From assembly GCA_945862495.1 (NCBI GenBank), contig CAMAYM010000071.1, positions 1-13,090 of the forward strand: a stretch of 13,090 nucleotides of DNA. Reading direction: 5' to 3'. Shown here piece after piece: positions 1 through 6,997 of this stretch; within the stretch, counting starts at the first letter, position 1, and every line of letters starts with the position of its first letter. This DNA is from Bordetella parapertussis (GTDB taxonomy: Bacteria; Pseudomonadota; Gammaproteobacteria; Burkholderiales; Burkholderiaceae_B). The notes under the pieces are model-generated. The model made no database searches. It had not been told where the DNA came from and was given only the letters and a program-made list of their open reading frames with translations. The position numbers and the translations under genes were made by a program.

Positions 1-554
1 AGGCCTTCAGTTGCTAGGAGGGTATCAGGCAAACTGGGCAGGCGTTCAGGGCGTGGTAATACTGCCCGGGTGCGTAGTCCTTTAGATTCGAGCTTTTGCC
101 TAAACTGTGTAAACATATCCGGCATCTGCCGAGGGGTAAAAGGTAAAGTGGCGAGGTCCAGCATAGTAGACTGCCAAAGGTATTGAACCTTGATGCCTTG
201 CGCCCTAAGTTGCTCGACCTCCGCCTCTTCTTCGGGGGCGGCGATGTGCTCACAGACAATACCCTCTGCGCGGGTGGACTCGGCCAGTGACGCCAGCTCT
301 GTCGCTGCGTTGCCTTGCAATACAAGTAGCCGACTCCCCAACTCGCGACACTGTGCATCCAGCGTTGCAAGTGTTTCGGCTACATAGCGTTTTCTTTGGG
401 CACTCACACGCGCAAACCCCCAGCGGCTCAAGACTGTATCGGGCGGCAGTACATAAACAGGAATCAGGTGCTTGGCCTCGCGACAGGCTTTGTTAAGTGC
501 GGGCGAATCCAGCAATCTAAGATCGTTTCGAAACCAATAAATTAAGGTGCTCAC
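1..554 (-). CDS. Cryptochrome DASH / photolyase-family protein, N-terminal part, runs off left edge
   Basis: Only the first 184 residues are present; the reading frame is open to base 1. Seen: the N-terminus LIYWFRNDLRLLDSPAL (residues 4-20) is the opening strand and loop of the photolyase alpha/beta antenna domain. Near residues 137-155, LPFTPRQMPDMFTQFRQKL resembles the 'LP..F..FR..VE' segment typical of DASH cryptochromes at the end of that domain. Known: Cry-DASH proteins bind FAD and usually methenyltetrahydrofolate, and repair CPD lesions mainly in single-stranded DNA. The FAD domain lies outside the window. Start choice: GTG at 554 has AGGAG seven bases upstream, gives the correct N-terminal motif, and overlaps the previous gene's stop as GTGA; no ATG fits. 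It is the third gene of a coupled photolyase/DUF2256/cryptochrome set. Another photolyase subclass is possible because only the antenna domain can be judged. Confidence 0.88.
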   Translation of the reverse strand, partial: MSTLIYWFRNDLRLLDSPALNKACREAKHLIPVYVLPPDTVLSRWGFARVSAQRKRYVAETLATLDAQCRELGSRLLVLQGNAATELASLAESTRAEGIVCEHIAAPEEEAEVEQLRAQGIKVQYLWQSTMLDLATLPFTPRQMPDMFTQFRQKLESKGLRTRAVLPRPERLPSLPDTLLATEG

Positions 555-718
555 TTCGATGCTCCTGAGGAATCCCTGCAGCGGTCAGAGCAAAACTTGA
601 CGTTTTCCCAGTCACGTTCCCACTTTTTTCTCCACGTAAACGGACGTGCACAACGCTGACAGACTTTAGTGGGCAGATCTGCTTTTTTGCGTCCACGCAT
701 GGGGGAGGGTGTGGTCAT
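551..718 (-). CDS. DUF2256 small zinc-ribbon-like protein (55 aa) between two photolyase-family genes
   Basis: Seen: a 55-residue protein with a basic N-terminus (MRGRKK, residues 7-12), then VCQRCARPFTWRKKWERDW (19-37) and VKFCSDRC (40-47). The four cysteines C20, C23, C43 and C47 form a CxxC...CxxxC pattern likely to hold a metal. This matches what I know of DUF2256, whose hallmark is C-P-x-C-x-R-P-F-x-W-R-K-K-W followed by a C-S-x-x-C pair. Known: DUF2256 genes are often found beside photolyase or cryptochrome genes; no function is established. Its ATG overlaps the upstream photolyase stop by four bases (ATGA), and its TGA overlaps the GTG of the downstream cryptochrome gene (GTGA). It is easily missed because of its size and the overlaps. 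Inference: it may aid the photolyases as a nucleic-acid-binding or assembly factor. Confidence 0.9.
   Translation of the reverse strand: MTTPSPMRGRKKADLPTKVCQRCARPFTWRKKWERDWENVKFCSDRCRDSSGASK
562..566 (-). promoter_or_regulatory. Ribosome binding site for the GTG-initiated cryptochrome gene
   Basis: AGGAG on the minus strand, seven bases before the GTG at 554. It lies inside the last codons of the DUF2256 gene. This supports the GTG start and suggests coupled translation or re-initiation at the GTGA overlap. Confidence 0.7.
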
Positions 719-2271
719 GAAAAATCCAATGCGTGCTGAGTGGGGGGCGGCGTTTGTGGGGTGCTGTTGACACGTCTGCGGCTTGAGGTGCGAGTCCGAT
801 CCGAATGTTTGCGAGAGGCGTGTTTTTCAACAATCGCTTTTTTACCGGCTTTGACCTCGGCATCACTGCGTCTGTCGTAAAGACGACGTTTAGACTCGCG
901 TGTGGCCGCCTCCAGATCCACCACAGGTGCCGCAAGCCTGTCAGCCACTTGGATGCCAAACTGTTGTTGCATCTCAGACGTTAAGTGCCAGGGTTCAAAT
1001 AACCAAGTATCAGGGACTTTTTTGAGCGCGGGAATCCAGCGTCTGACAAACACACCATTCGGATCGTGGTCACGTGCCTGCTTGATTGGGTTGTAGATAC
1101 GTGGAATATTGATCCCTGTGGTGCCAGCCTGCATCTGCATCTGGCTCCAGTGAATACCAGGCTCATAGTCAAGAAAATGTCTTGCGAGCCATTGACCGAC
1201 TCCGCGCCAGTGCAACCAGAGCGGGTAGGCTGCTGTCGAGACGATCATCGCCCGCATTCGAAAATTAACCCAACCCGTATCTTTGAGCATCAGCACGCAG
1301 GCGTCCACCAGTGGCCAGCCTGTACGCCCTTCGCTGAGGGCCGCAAAATGTGCCTCGTTCCAGTCCTCTTCGCGCAGACCATCGTAGCCTCGGTGGACGT
1401 TTTGATACTCAAGCTCAGGTTCAGACTCTAGCTTTTGAATAAAGTGACAGTGCCAATACAACCGGCTCATCAAGGCACGCAGCCCTTTTGATTTACGACT
1501 CTCTCTGGAGCTTTCGCGATCCATGACCTCCACCATCGCATGAACGACTTCGCGCATGCTGATACAGCCATAGGTAAAGTAGGGAGAGATGCGTGAGCAC
1601 GCCGTAGGCGCAGAGAGCGGCGAGGAAATGCCCCCCCGATATTGCTCGCTGCGCGTTTCCAAAAAATCACTGAGAACGGCTAGACCGAGCGTGCGACCGC
1701 CTTTTTGTCTGTGTGGGGGATTGAGTGGATCAATGCCAAGCGCTGCAGCACTCAGCGGGCGTGGCTCAGTCCAAGGCAAGGGTAGCGCATTGATCTGTGT
1801 GGGAGTGGGGAGGAGGTCTTGCTGCATGTGCTCCTCCCAGGCGGCTTGCCAGAGATTGCGATTGTGCAGTCTTCGCACCACGCCAAACTGTATGGGCTCA
1901 TGCCAGGCAATGCCTTGCTGGCGGCACCAGTTCCCGACGGCAATGTCCCGCGTGTAGCTGAGCGCATTGCCTGTTTCCTGATGGGAATACAGCGCATCAA
2001 ACGGCATCAGTGCATGCAGCCGCTGCAAGACTTCTAGCGCCTCGCCGGTGACAACATGTAATTGTCCACCGAGTCTTTTAATGGCGACATAAAGATCTCG
2101 CAGACTCTCGATTGTAAAATCGTAGTGCTGTGTTGAGGCATCTGGACTGCGCCAGAGACTTGGCTCGATCATGTAAATACAACAGACACGACCGCGTTTG
2201 ACAGCGGCAGTCAATGCAGCGTGATCATGGACGCGCAAGTCCTTTTTAAACCACACCACACTGTTGTACAT
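715..2271 (-). CDS. Photolyase/cryptochrome-family flavoprotein, divergent type with basic C-terminal tail (518 aa)
   Basis: Likely light-driven DNA repair or light sensing with FAD. Seen: the antenna-domain start VVWFKKDLRVHDHAAL (5-20); the FAD-domain segments SRISPYFTYGCIS (226-238), GRTGWPLVDACV (315-326) and GWVNFRMRAMIVS (333-345), which match the FAD-binding core; then HWRGVGQWLARHFLD (354-368), RIYNPIKQ (391-398) and DPNGVFVRRWIPAL (403-416). It is not a typical class I CPD photolyase: the usual 'NNGxWQW' block is replaced by PGIHWSQMQMQAGTTG (371-386), so by hand alignment one Trp of the classical electron-transfer chain appears missing, while W355 is kept. Residues from about 455 to 518 form an extra Lys/Arg-rich tail. 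ATG at 2271 has GGAG upstream. The stop overlaps the DUF2256 start. Photolyase and blue-light receptor roles cannot be separated from sequence. Confidence 0.87.
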   Translation of the reverse strand: MYNSVVWFKKDLRVHDHAALTAAVKRGRVCCIYMIEPSLWRSPDASTQHYDFTIESLRDLYVAIKRLGGQLHVVTGEALEVLQRLHALMPFDALYSHQETGNALSYTRDIAVGNWCRQQGIAWHEPIQFGVVRRLHNRNLWQAAWEEHMQQDLLPTPTQINALPLPWTEPRPLSAAALGIDPLNPPHRQKGGRTLGLAVLSDFLETRSEQYRGGISSPLSAPTACSRISPYFTYGCISMREVVHAMVEVMDRESSRESRKSKGLRALMSRLYWHCHFIQKLESEPELEYQNVHRGYDGLREEDWNEAHFAALSEGRTGWPLVDACVLMLKDTGWVNFRMRAMIVSTAAYPLWLHWRGVGQWLARHFLDYEPGIHWSQMQMQAGTTGINIPRIYNPIKQARDHDPNGVFVRRWIPALKKVPDTWLFEPWHLTSEMQQQFGIQVADRLAAPVVDLEAATRESKRRLYDRRSDAEVKAGKKAIVEKHASRKHSDRTRTSSRRRVNSTPQTPPPTQHALDFS

Positions 2272-2309
2272 GATACTCCGTTGACGACATTACCAGCCTG
2301 TGCAGGTCT

Positions 2310-3683
2310 CTATTTGCCAAATAGATTTTGCACACTGGTGAGATTTTCAAGACTGGCAATACGGTCATAGAGTCCATCGTCTGCACCGCACATCGTCGGA
2401 TTTTCGGTTTTGCCCGTTGCAATGCAATCCATGAATTTCGCTTTTAGGCCTGCCGCATCAATAGGATTTTTTGCATTGCCCAGTGGGAAACGAATTTCAC
2501 CTGAGTCAAACTTTTTGCCATTCTTTGTTTCAATCACAACACGGTCTGTGAATGCAAAGGCGGGCTCTAACGGGCATGCCGTATCAACCGTCGTAACAGT
2601 GACCTTGCCGTAGAGTGCCGACACATCGGGTCGCGTAGCGAATGCGTCTGTCAATTGGGATAAGCCGACCTGGCGGGCTACCACGGCGGAGGCGACTGCA
2701 AACTGGGCACTGAACTTCGCCTCAAGGCCTGTGACAGGATGTTTATTGCGCAACATCGAAGCTTGAGCAGGGCCCATCGTCAAGTGAACGTGAGCAATAT
2801 CTTCGGCCTTGAGATTTTCGCGTTCGACAATCTCCAGCACGCCGTCAATGGTTCGGTGACCCGAATAGCAGACAGGGTAGCGCTTGATCGACAAGCCGCT
2901 ATCCAAAATCCGCAAGGTCTTACCGAGGGTGTCAGCTGGGCGCGTGAGGTCAGCGCGACCTGACAAAGACAGCGCAAACAAGTAGCCGGCAGGATGCTCA
3001 AATACATCGGGGGCAGAGGTCAGGCCGAGTTTGGACAGACGCACTGCGTCAATGCCGTGGGAGGCCGCACGACCTGCATGAAAGGGCTTGGTCATCGTGC
3101 CAAAGTTTGCAACCAGTCCACTGGCGAGACTGGCGGAGATGGCGAGTGCTTGACGCGCCTGATCCACAGAAAGCTTGTTCAGATAAGCCACCGCTGCGGC
3201 GGCGCCAACGGCCCCAAAGACGCCGGTTGGATGCCAGCCCTTCAAGTGGTACTGCTCGGGCTCGCGGCTGACAAGTTCTCCCCAGACTTCATAGCCCACA
3301 ATATAGGCACGGACTGCATCGAGCCCGGAGCTATTGAGTTTGTAGCCCTCGGCCAAAATAGCGGGTACCAGCACGGTGCTAGGGTGGCCAGAGATCGCGA
3401 CATCGTCATAGTCGAGTGCGTGACCTGCGACTGCATTGATAAAGGCCGCTTGTGCCGCAGGGTGCATCGTGCCCAAGAAGGGGACGGGCGACTCTGCAGG
3501 TGTCGTCGCTTGTGCGAAAAATTTTCGTACGATGTCGACCACGGGCTCGCGATGCCCTGCCATCATGGTGGCAATGGTGTCAATGAAGCCTGTTTTTGCA
3601 ACGGCATAGGCTGCCGGTTCCTGGCCGCCAAAGGTCGGGTTGGCCACGAACGCTGCAAGTGCTTGGGTTAATCCTGTTGTCAT
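2310..3683 (-). CDS. MmgE/PrpD family protein (457 aa)
   Basis: The family includes 2-methylcitrate dehydratase, cis-aconitate decarboxylase and epimerases of small polycarboxylates. Seen: AGHALDYDD (86-94), GHPSTVLVPAIL (99-110), GWHPTG (149-154), FGTMTKPFHAG (194-204) and SIKRYPVCYSGHRTIDG (265-281). D93, H100, H151, K199 and H276 correspond by motif to residues named as active-site positions in cis-aconitate decarboxylase (D93, H103, H159, K207, H277). Length is normal for the family. ATG at 3683 is preceded by AGGAGA. It is the last catabolic gene, 61 bases after the acyl-CoA dehydrogenase stop and behind a strong hairpin. No prpC, prpB or acnD neighbours form a standard methylcitrate cycle, so PrpD itself is unlikely. 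Inference: it dehydrates, isomerises or decarboxylates a branched di- or tricarboxylic acid in this pathway. Substrate unknown. Confidence 0.9.
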   Translation of the reverse strand: MTTGLTQALAAFVANPTFGGQEPAAYAVAKTGFIDTIATMMAGHREPVVDIVRKFFAQATTPAESPVPFLGTMHPAAQAAFINAVAGHALDYDDVAISGHPSTVLVPAILAEGYKLNSSGLDAVRAYIVGYEVWGELVSREPEQYHLKGWHPTGVFGAVGAAAAVAYLNKLSVDQARQALAISASLASGLVANFGTMTKPFHAGRAASHGIDAVRLSKLGLTSAPDVFEHPAGYLFALSLSGRADLTRPADTLGKTLRILDSGLSIKRYPVCYSGHRTIDGVLEIVERENLKAEDIAHVHLTMGPAQASMLRNKHPVTGLEAKFSAQFAVASAVVARQVGLSQLTDAFATRPDVSALYGKVTVTTVDTACPLEPAFAFTDRVVIETKNGKKFDSGEIRFPLGNAKNPIDAAGLKAKFMDCIATGKTENPTMCGADDGLYDRIASLENLTSVQNLFGK

Positions 3684-3712
3684 TTTGTTTGTCTCCTACA
3701 GATTCAGTCTCT

Positions 3713-3737
3713 GCAGGGATACGCGTGGCATCCCTGC
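3713..3737 (-). repeat. Intercistronic hairpin between acyl-CoA dehydrogenase and MmgE/PrpD genes
   Basis: A perfect 8-base inverted repeat (GCAGGGAT and ATCCCTGC on either strand) separated by a 9-base loop. It begins about eight bases after the acyl-CoA dehydrogenase stop and ends about 29 bases before the MmgE/PrpD start. No run of T follows on the transcribed strand, so it is not a standard intrinsic terminator. It could protect the upstream mRNA 3' end, mark a processing site, or cause partial attenuation. Confidence 0.6.
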
Positions 3738-3744
3738 GTGCGGA

Positions 3745-4929
3745 TTAGAACGAACGTGGCATGCCCATCATGTGTTCACCAATGTAGGACAACACCAAAT
3801 TCGTCGAGATTGGCGCGATCTGGAACAAGCGCGTTTCGCGCCACTTGCGCTCGACGTCGTACTCTTTTGCATAACCAAAGCCGCCGTGGCACTGCAAGCA
3901 GGCCTCAGCCGCATGCCAGGTGGCATCGGAGGCAAGCAACTTACCCATATTGGCATCATCGCCGCAAGGCAGGCCTGCATCAAACAGCGCAGCCGCCCGA
4001 CGCAACACGAGGTCAGCGGCATCCGTTTCCGCATGCGCACGCGCAATCGGAAACTGTACCGCCTGGTTTTGACCGATCGGACGGTCAAAGACACGACGCT
4101 CATTCACATAGGCGACTGCTGTTTTGGCAAACCAGCGTGCATCACCAATCGCTTCGGCCGAAACCAAAATACGCTCTGCGTTCATGCCGTCGAGGATGTA
4201 CTTAAAGCCTTTGCCTTCCTCGCCAATCAAATTATCCGCAGGGATTCTCAGATTATCGAAAAACACTTCGGTCGCGTGGTGATTCACCATGGCTTTCAGT
4301 GGGCGAATATCCAGCCCTTTGCCCAGACCGTCTCGGATGTCGAGTAAAAACACGGACAAGCCTTCGCTCTTTTTCTTGCATTGATCAAGGGGCGTTGTCC
4401 GCGCCAAGAGCAACATTAAGTCAGAGTGCAGGGCACGCGAGGTCCAGACTTTTTGTCCATTAATCACATAGTGATCGCCTTGGCGCTCGGCACGTGTTTT
4501 GAGTTTGGTTGTATCTGTCCCTGAAGTCGGCTCCGTCACACCAAAGGCCTGCAGACGCACTTTTCCAGAAGCAATATCAGGTAAATACTTTTTCTTTTGT
4601 GCATCACTACCATGACGCAGGACCGTACCCATGGTGTACATCTGTGCATGACAGGCACCGGCATTACAACCTGACGCATGGATCGTTTCGAGAATCACGG
4701 CTGCTGCACGTAACGGCATACCGCTGCCACCGTACTCTTCTGGAATCAATGCGCCAAGATAACCAGAGGCTGTCAAGGCCTGCACAAATTCAGTGGGGTA
4801 GTCTAAGTTCTCTTCGAGGCCGCGCCAGTAAGCACCTGGAAAGTCCGCGCATACGCGTTTGACGCCTTCACGGATTTCTGGATAGTCTTCGCCCGTTTCG
4901 ATGGAGATGTTTTGTTTTGGGTTTGCCAT
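3745..4929 (-). CDS. Acyl-CoA dehydrogenase (394 aa)
   Basis: FAD enzyme that inserts an alpha,beta double bond into an acyl-CoA and passes electrons to ETF. Seen: the N-terminal helical domain with LIPEEYGGSG (61-70); the FAD/substrate segment FGVTEPTSGTDTTKLKT (129-145); KVWTSRA (160-166); GFKYILDGMNAERIL (241-255); RRVFDRPIGQNQAVQ (278-292); and CHGGFGYAKEYDVERKWRE (347-365). The catalytic Glu usual near the C-terminus in MCAD-like enzymes ('YEGT') is absent: the matching stretch reads FQIAPISTN (369-377). Instead E252 in NAERIL falls where isovaleryl-CoA and long-chain dehydrogenases carry their base. This suggests a branched or otherwise substituted acyl chain, which is inference. ATG at 4929 has GGAG upstream, 12 bases after the enoyl-CoA hydratase stop. 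Given the neighbours, it may act on a substituted succinyl-CoA-like ester. Confidence 0.93.
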   Translation of the reverse strand: MANPKQNISIETGEDYPEIREGVKRVCADFPGAYWRGLEENLDYPTEFVQALTASGYLGALIPEEYGGSGMPLRAAAVILETIHASGCNAGACHAQMYTMGTVLRHGSDAQKKKYLPDIASGKVRLQAFGVTEPTSGTDTTKLKTRAERQGDHYVINGQKVWTSRALHSDLMLLLARTTPLDQCKKKSEGLSVFLLDIRDGLGKGLDIRPLKAMVNHHATEVFFDNLRIPADNLIGEEGKGFKYILDGMNAERILVSAEAIGDARWFAKTAVAYVNERRVFDRPIGQNQAVQFPIARAHAETDAADLVLRRAAALFDAGLPCGDDANMGKLLASDATWHAAEACLQCHGGFGYAKEYDVERKWRETRLFQIAPISTNLVLSYIGEHMMGMPRSF

Positions 4930-4941
4930 GTGATGCTCCGC

Positions 4942-5742
4942 TTAACAGCCTTTAAAGTTTGCTTTTCGTTTTTCGTTAAATGCTGCGACACCTTCCATCC
5001 GATCATCAGTGTCAATGAGATGGTTGTAAGCTTCGATTTCAAAACGGAAAGCGGTGCGCAACTCCATTTGACCGCCATAACGGACAGATTTCTTGATCTG
5101 CCTGACAGAAAGTGGGGCATTAGCAGCAATCACCTCAGCCGTTTCGATGGCTTTAGCCAACACCTCGCTAGGTTCCAAGATGGCATTTATTAGGCCGTAT
5201 TCGCTCGCCTGTTGCGCCGTGAAAGGCTTGCCTGTCATCAAGATCTCTTTGGCACGGCGCTCACCAATCGCACGTGGCAGATTTTGTGTGCCACCCGCGC
5301 CAGGCATGATGCCGAGCGTGACTTCGGTCAGCGCAAACCGCGCAGCATTGCTGGCGTATATAAAGTCACAGGACAGTGCCATTTCCAGGCCGCCTGCGTA
5401 GGCGTGACCGTTGACCGCAGCAATGACGGGAACTGGCAGATCCACAAGCGTCCAGTACATGCGCTCAAATAGCTCATGCTGCAGTGTCCACTGGCGTTTT
5501 GTCATGCCATTGCGCTCTTTCAAGTCTCCGCCCGCACAGAAAATCTTTTCGCCAGCACCCGTCAAGACGATACAGCGGACTTCACCGGCATCCGCGGTCA
5601 GCCGGTTCCAGAGGTCCAGTAAATCGTGGCCAGTTTGCGTATTGATCGCGTTGCCGACTTGTGGTCGATTGAGGGTAACTTTGAGCACATGGGTGCTCAC
5701 CATTTCAGTCGCGATGGTTTCGTAAGCGGGGAAAGTGCTCAT
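4942..5742 (-). CDS. Enoyl-CoA hydratase/isomerase family protein (266 aa)
   Basis: Crotonase-fold enzyme, expected to add water across the double bond made by the neighbouring acyl-CoA dehydrogenase. Seen: LNRPQVGNAIN (24-34); the oxyanion-hole segment FCAGGDLKE (68-76); NGHAYAGGLEMALSCD (111-126); and FALTEVTLGIMPGAGGTQ (136-153). E120 and E140 match the two catalytic glutamates of classical hydratases (E144 and E164 in the rat enzyme), which favours hydratase activity over a bare isomerase or thioesterase. Length is typical. The ATG overlaps the CoA-transferase stop as ATGA, with AAGGAA a short distance upstream, so the two are probably translated together. Substrate chain is unknown. With a CoA-transferase but no thiolase or hydroxyacyl-CoA dehydrogenase nearby, complete beta-oxidation is not the obvious route. 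Confidence 0.93.
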   Translation of the reverse strand: MSTFPAYETIATEMVSTHVLKVTLNRPQVGNAINTQTGHDLLDLWNRLTADAGEVRCIVLTGAGEKIFCAGGDLKERNGMTKRQWTLQHELFERMYWTLVDLPVPVIAAVNGHAYAGGLEMALSCDFIYASNAARFALTEVTLGIMPGAGGTQNLPRAIGERRAKEILMTGKPFTAQQASEYGLINAILEPSEVLAKAIETAEVIAANAPLSVRQIKKSVRYGGQMELRTAFRFEIEAYNHLIDTDDRMEGVAAFNEKRKANFKGC

Positions 5743-6905
5743 GTTGCGTTCCTTTTGGAGATCAATTCAGAGTGTTCGCCGAGTTTGGGCGGGGCAGCAT
5801 AGGGCTTGGGCCGAACGCCATCAAAGCTAATGGGCAGGCCGATAAAACGCATATCCGTGCCCGGGACGTCTTGCATCAGTCCGAGGGCTTCAGTTTGCGG
5901 GTGCGCAACCATTTGAGCGAGATTATTGACAGGTGCGCAAGGCACACCTGCTGTTTCGAGTTGCTCGACCCAATACGTTGTGGGCTTTGTGGCAATAATG
6001 GCGTCGAGCATCGCATAAAGCTCAGTTTGATGTTCAACACGTCGTGGATTATCAATAAAACGCGGGTCAGCCGCCCATTCAGGTTTGCCGACAGTTGTCG
6101 AGAGCGCTTTAAAAAGCGCATCGCTGCCCGCAGCGATGACGAGCTCGCCGTCGCTCGTCATATAGCCTTTGTAGGGAACAATGCCTGAGGCCCCTGAGCC
6201 TTGCTTGGCCGCAACCTCACCGTTGGAGAGATATTGGGCAGTGAGTAAGGACACCCAGGTTGTCGCTGTTTCGTACAGTGATACGTCAATTACTTTTCCA
6301 ACACCAGATTGTTGACGTTCGAGCAGGGCAGTCAGGATGCCAATAATCCCCCACATGCCCGTACCCATATCAACGATGGAGGCGCCTACACGCACGGAAG
6401 GTCGGCCAGGCTCTCCTGTTGTACTCATGATGCCGCCAAAGGCCTGCATCAATGGATCGTAGCCAGGGCGGTCTTTGAGCGGTCCGACTTTGCCAAAGGC
6501 ACCCAGGTTGCAATAAATCAGCCGAGGTTGTTTGGCCAACAAGGTAGCGGCATCAAGACCCAGCTTTTCAACATGACCCGGTCGCAGATTTTGAATCACA
6601 ATGTCTGCATGATCGCAGATGTATTGCTGTAGCTCTTGAACGTGCTGGGGATCACGCAGATCGCAGACGACTGATTTTTTATTACGATTTAGTGCTTGAA
6701 AAAAAGGTGAAGCGCCTTCCCAAAAGGGTGGGCCCCAGCGCCTGGCATCATCGCCGTCGGCCTTTTCAATTTTGATTACCTTGGCCCCGAGTTCTCCGAG
6801 AATTTGACCGGCGAATGGAGCGGCAACGCTATTACCTAGTTCGATTACCACGAGGTCAACAAATGGACCCGTGCGTAGACTTTCTTGCTGCGTAGACTCA
6901 GACAT
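5739..6905 (-). CDS. CaiB/BaiF family CoA-transferase (388 aa)
   Basis: Class III CoA-transferase moving CoA between carboxylic acids in the cytoplasm. Seen: VVIELGNSVAAPFAGQILGE (19-38) and LGAKVIKIEKADGDDARRWG (39-58), the characteristic family N-terminus; NRNKKSVVCDLRD (73-85); NLRPGHVEKLGLD (106-118); and RVGASIVDMGTGMWG (172-186). D179 matches the catalytic Asp (D169 of formyl-CoA transferase) that forms the acyl-enzyme anhydride. Length is normal. ATG at 6905 has only a weak A-rich stretch before it; a better GGGAGG lies too far upstream to use. The gene follows the hydrolase gene after 92 bases and overlaps the hydratase gene by four. Inference: it activates a dicarboxylate, perhaps from succinyl-CoA, and could also release CoA from a later intermediate. 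Donor and acceptor cannot be read from sequence. Confidence 0.93.
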   Translation of the reverse strand: MSESTQQESLRTGPFVDLVVIELGNSVAAPFAGQILGELGAKVIKIEKADGDDARRWGPPFWEGASPFFQALNRNKKSVVCDLRDPQHVQELQQYICDHADIVIQNLRPGHVEKLGLDAATLLAKQPRLIYCNLGAFGKVGPLKDRPGYDPLMQAFGGIMSTTGEPGRPSVRVGASIVDMGTGMWGIIGILTALLERQQSGVGKVIDVSLYETATTWVSLLTAQYLSNGEVAAKQGSGASGIVPYKGYMTSDGELVIAAGSDALFKALSTTVGKPEWAADPRFIDNPRRVEHQTELYAMLDAIIATKPTTYWVEQLETAGVPCAPVNNLAQMVAHPQTEALGLMQDVPGTDMRFIGLPISFDGVRPKPYAAPPKLGEHSELISKRNAT

Positions 6906-6997
6906 TGTTGATTTACTTTTTGAGTGGTTTGCCCTCCCAAAATTATGTCACGAATTCATCCACCTCACCCGCAGCCATGGTGGGATATTCGGTCAAA

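Noticed and set aside
2994..3671. Long plus-strand open frame of 225 codons
   Set aside because: It is antisense to the well-conserved MmgE/PrpD gene, has no recognisable domain and no convincing start signal.
3640..4347. Long plus-strand open frame of 235 codons
   Set aside because: It lies opposite the acyl-CoA dehydrogenase gene, whose motifs are intact; composition is that of a reverse-strand shadow.
6906..6997. Gap before the CoA-transferase gene with an 11-codon ATG frame and a CATAAT-like box
   Set aside because: No matching -35 at proper spacing, no useful ribosome site for the mini-frame, and nothing to support a leader peptide.
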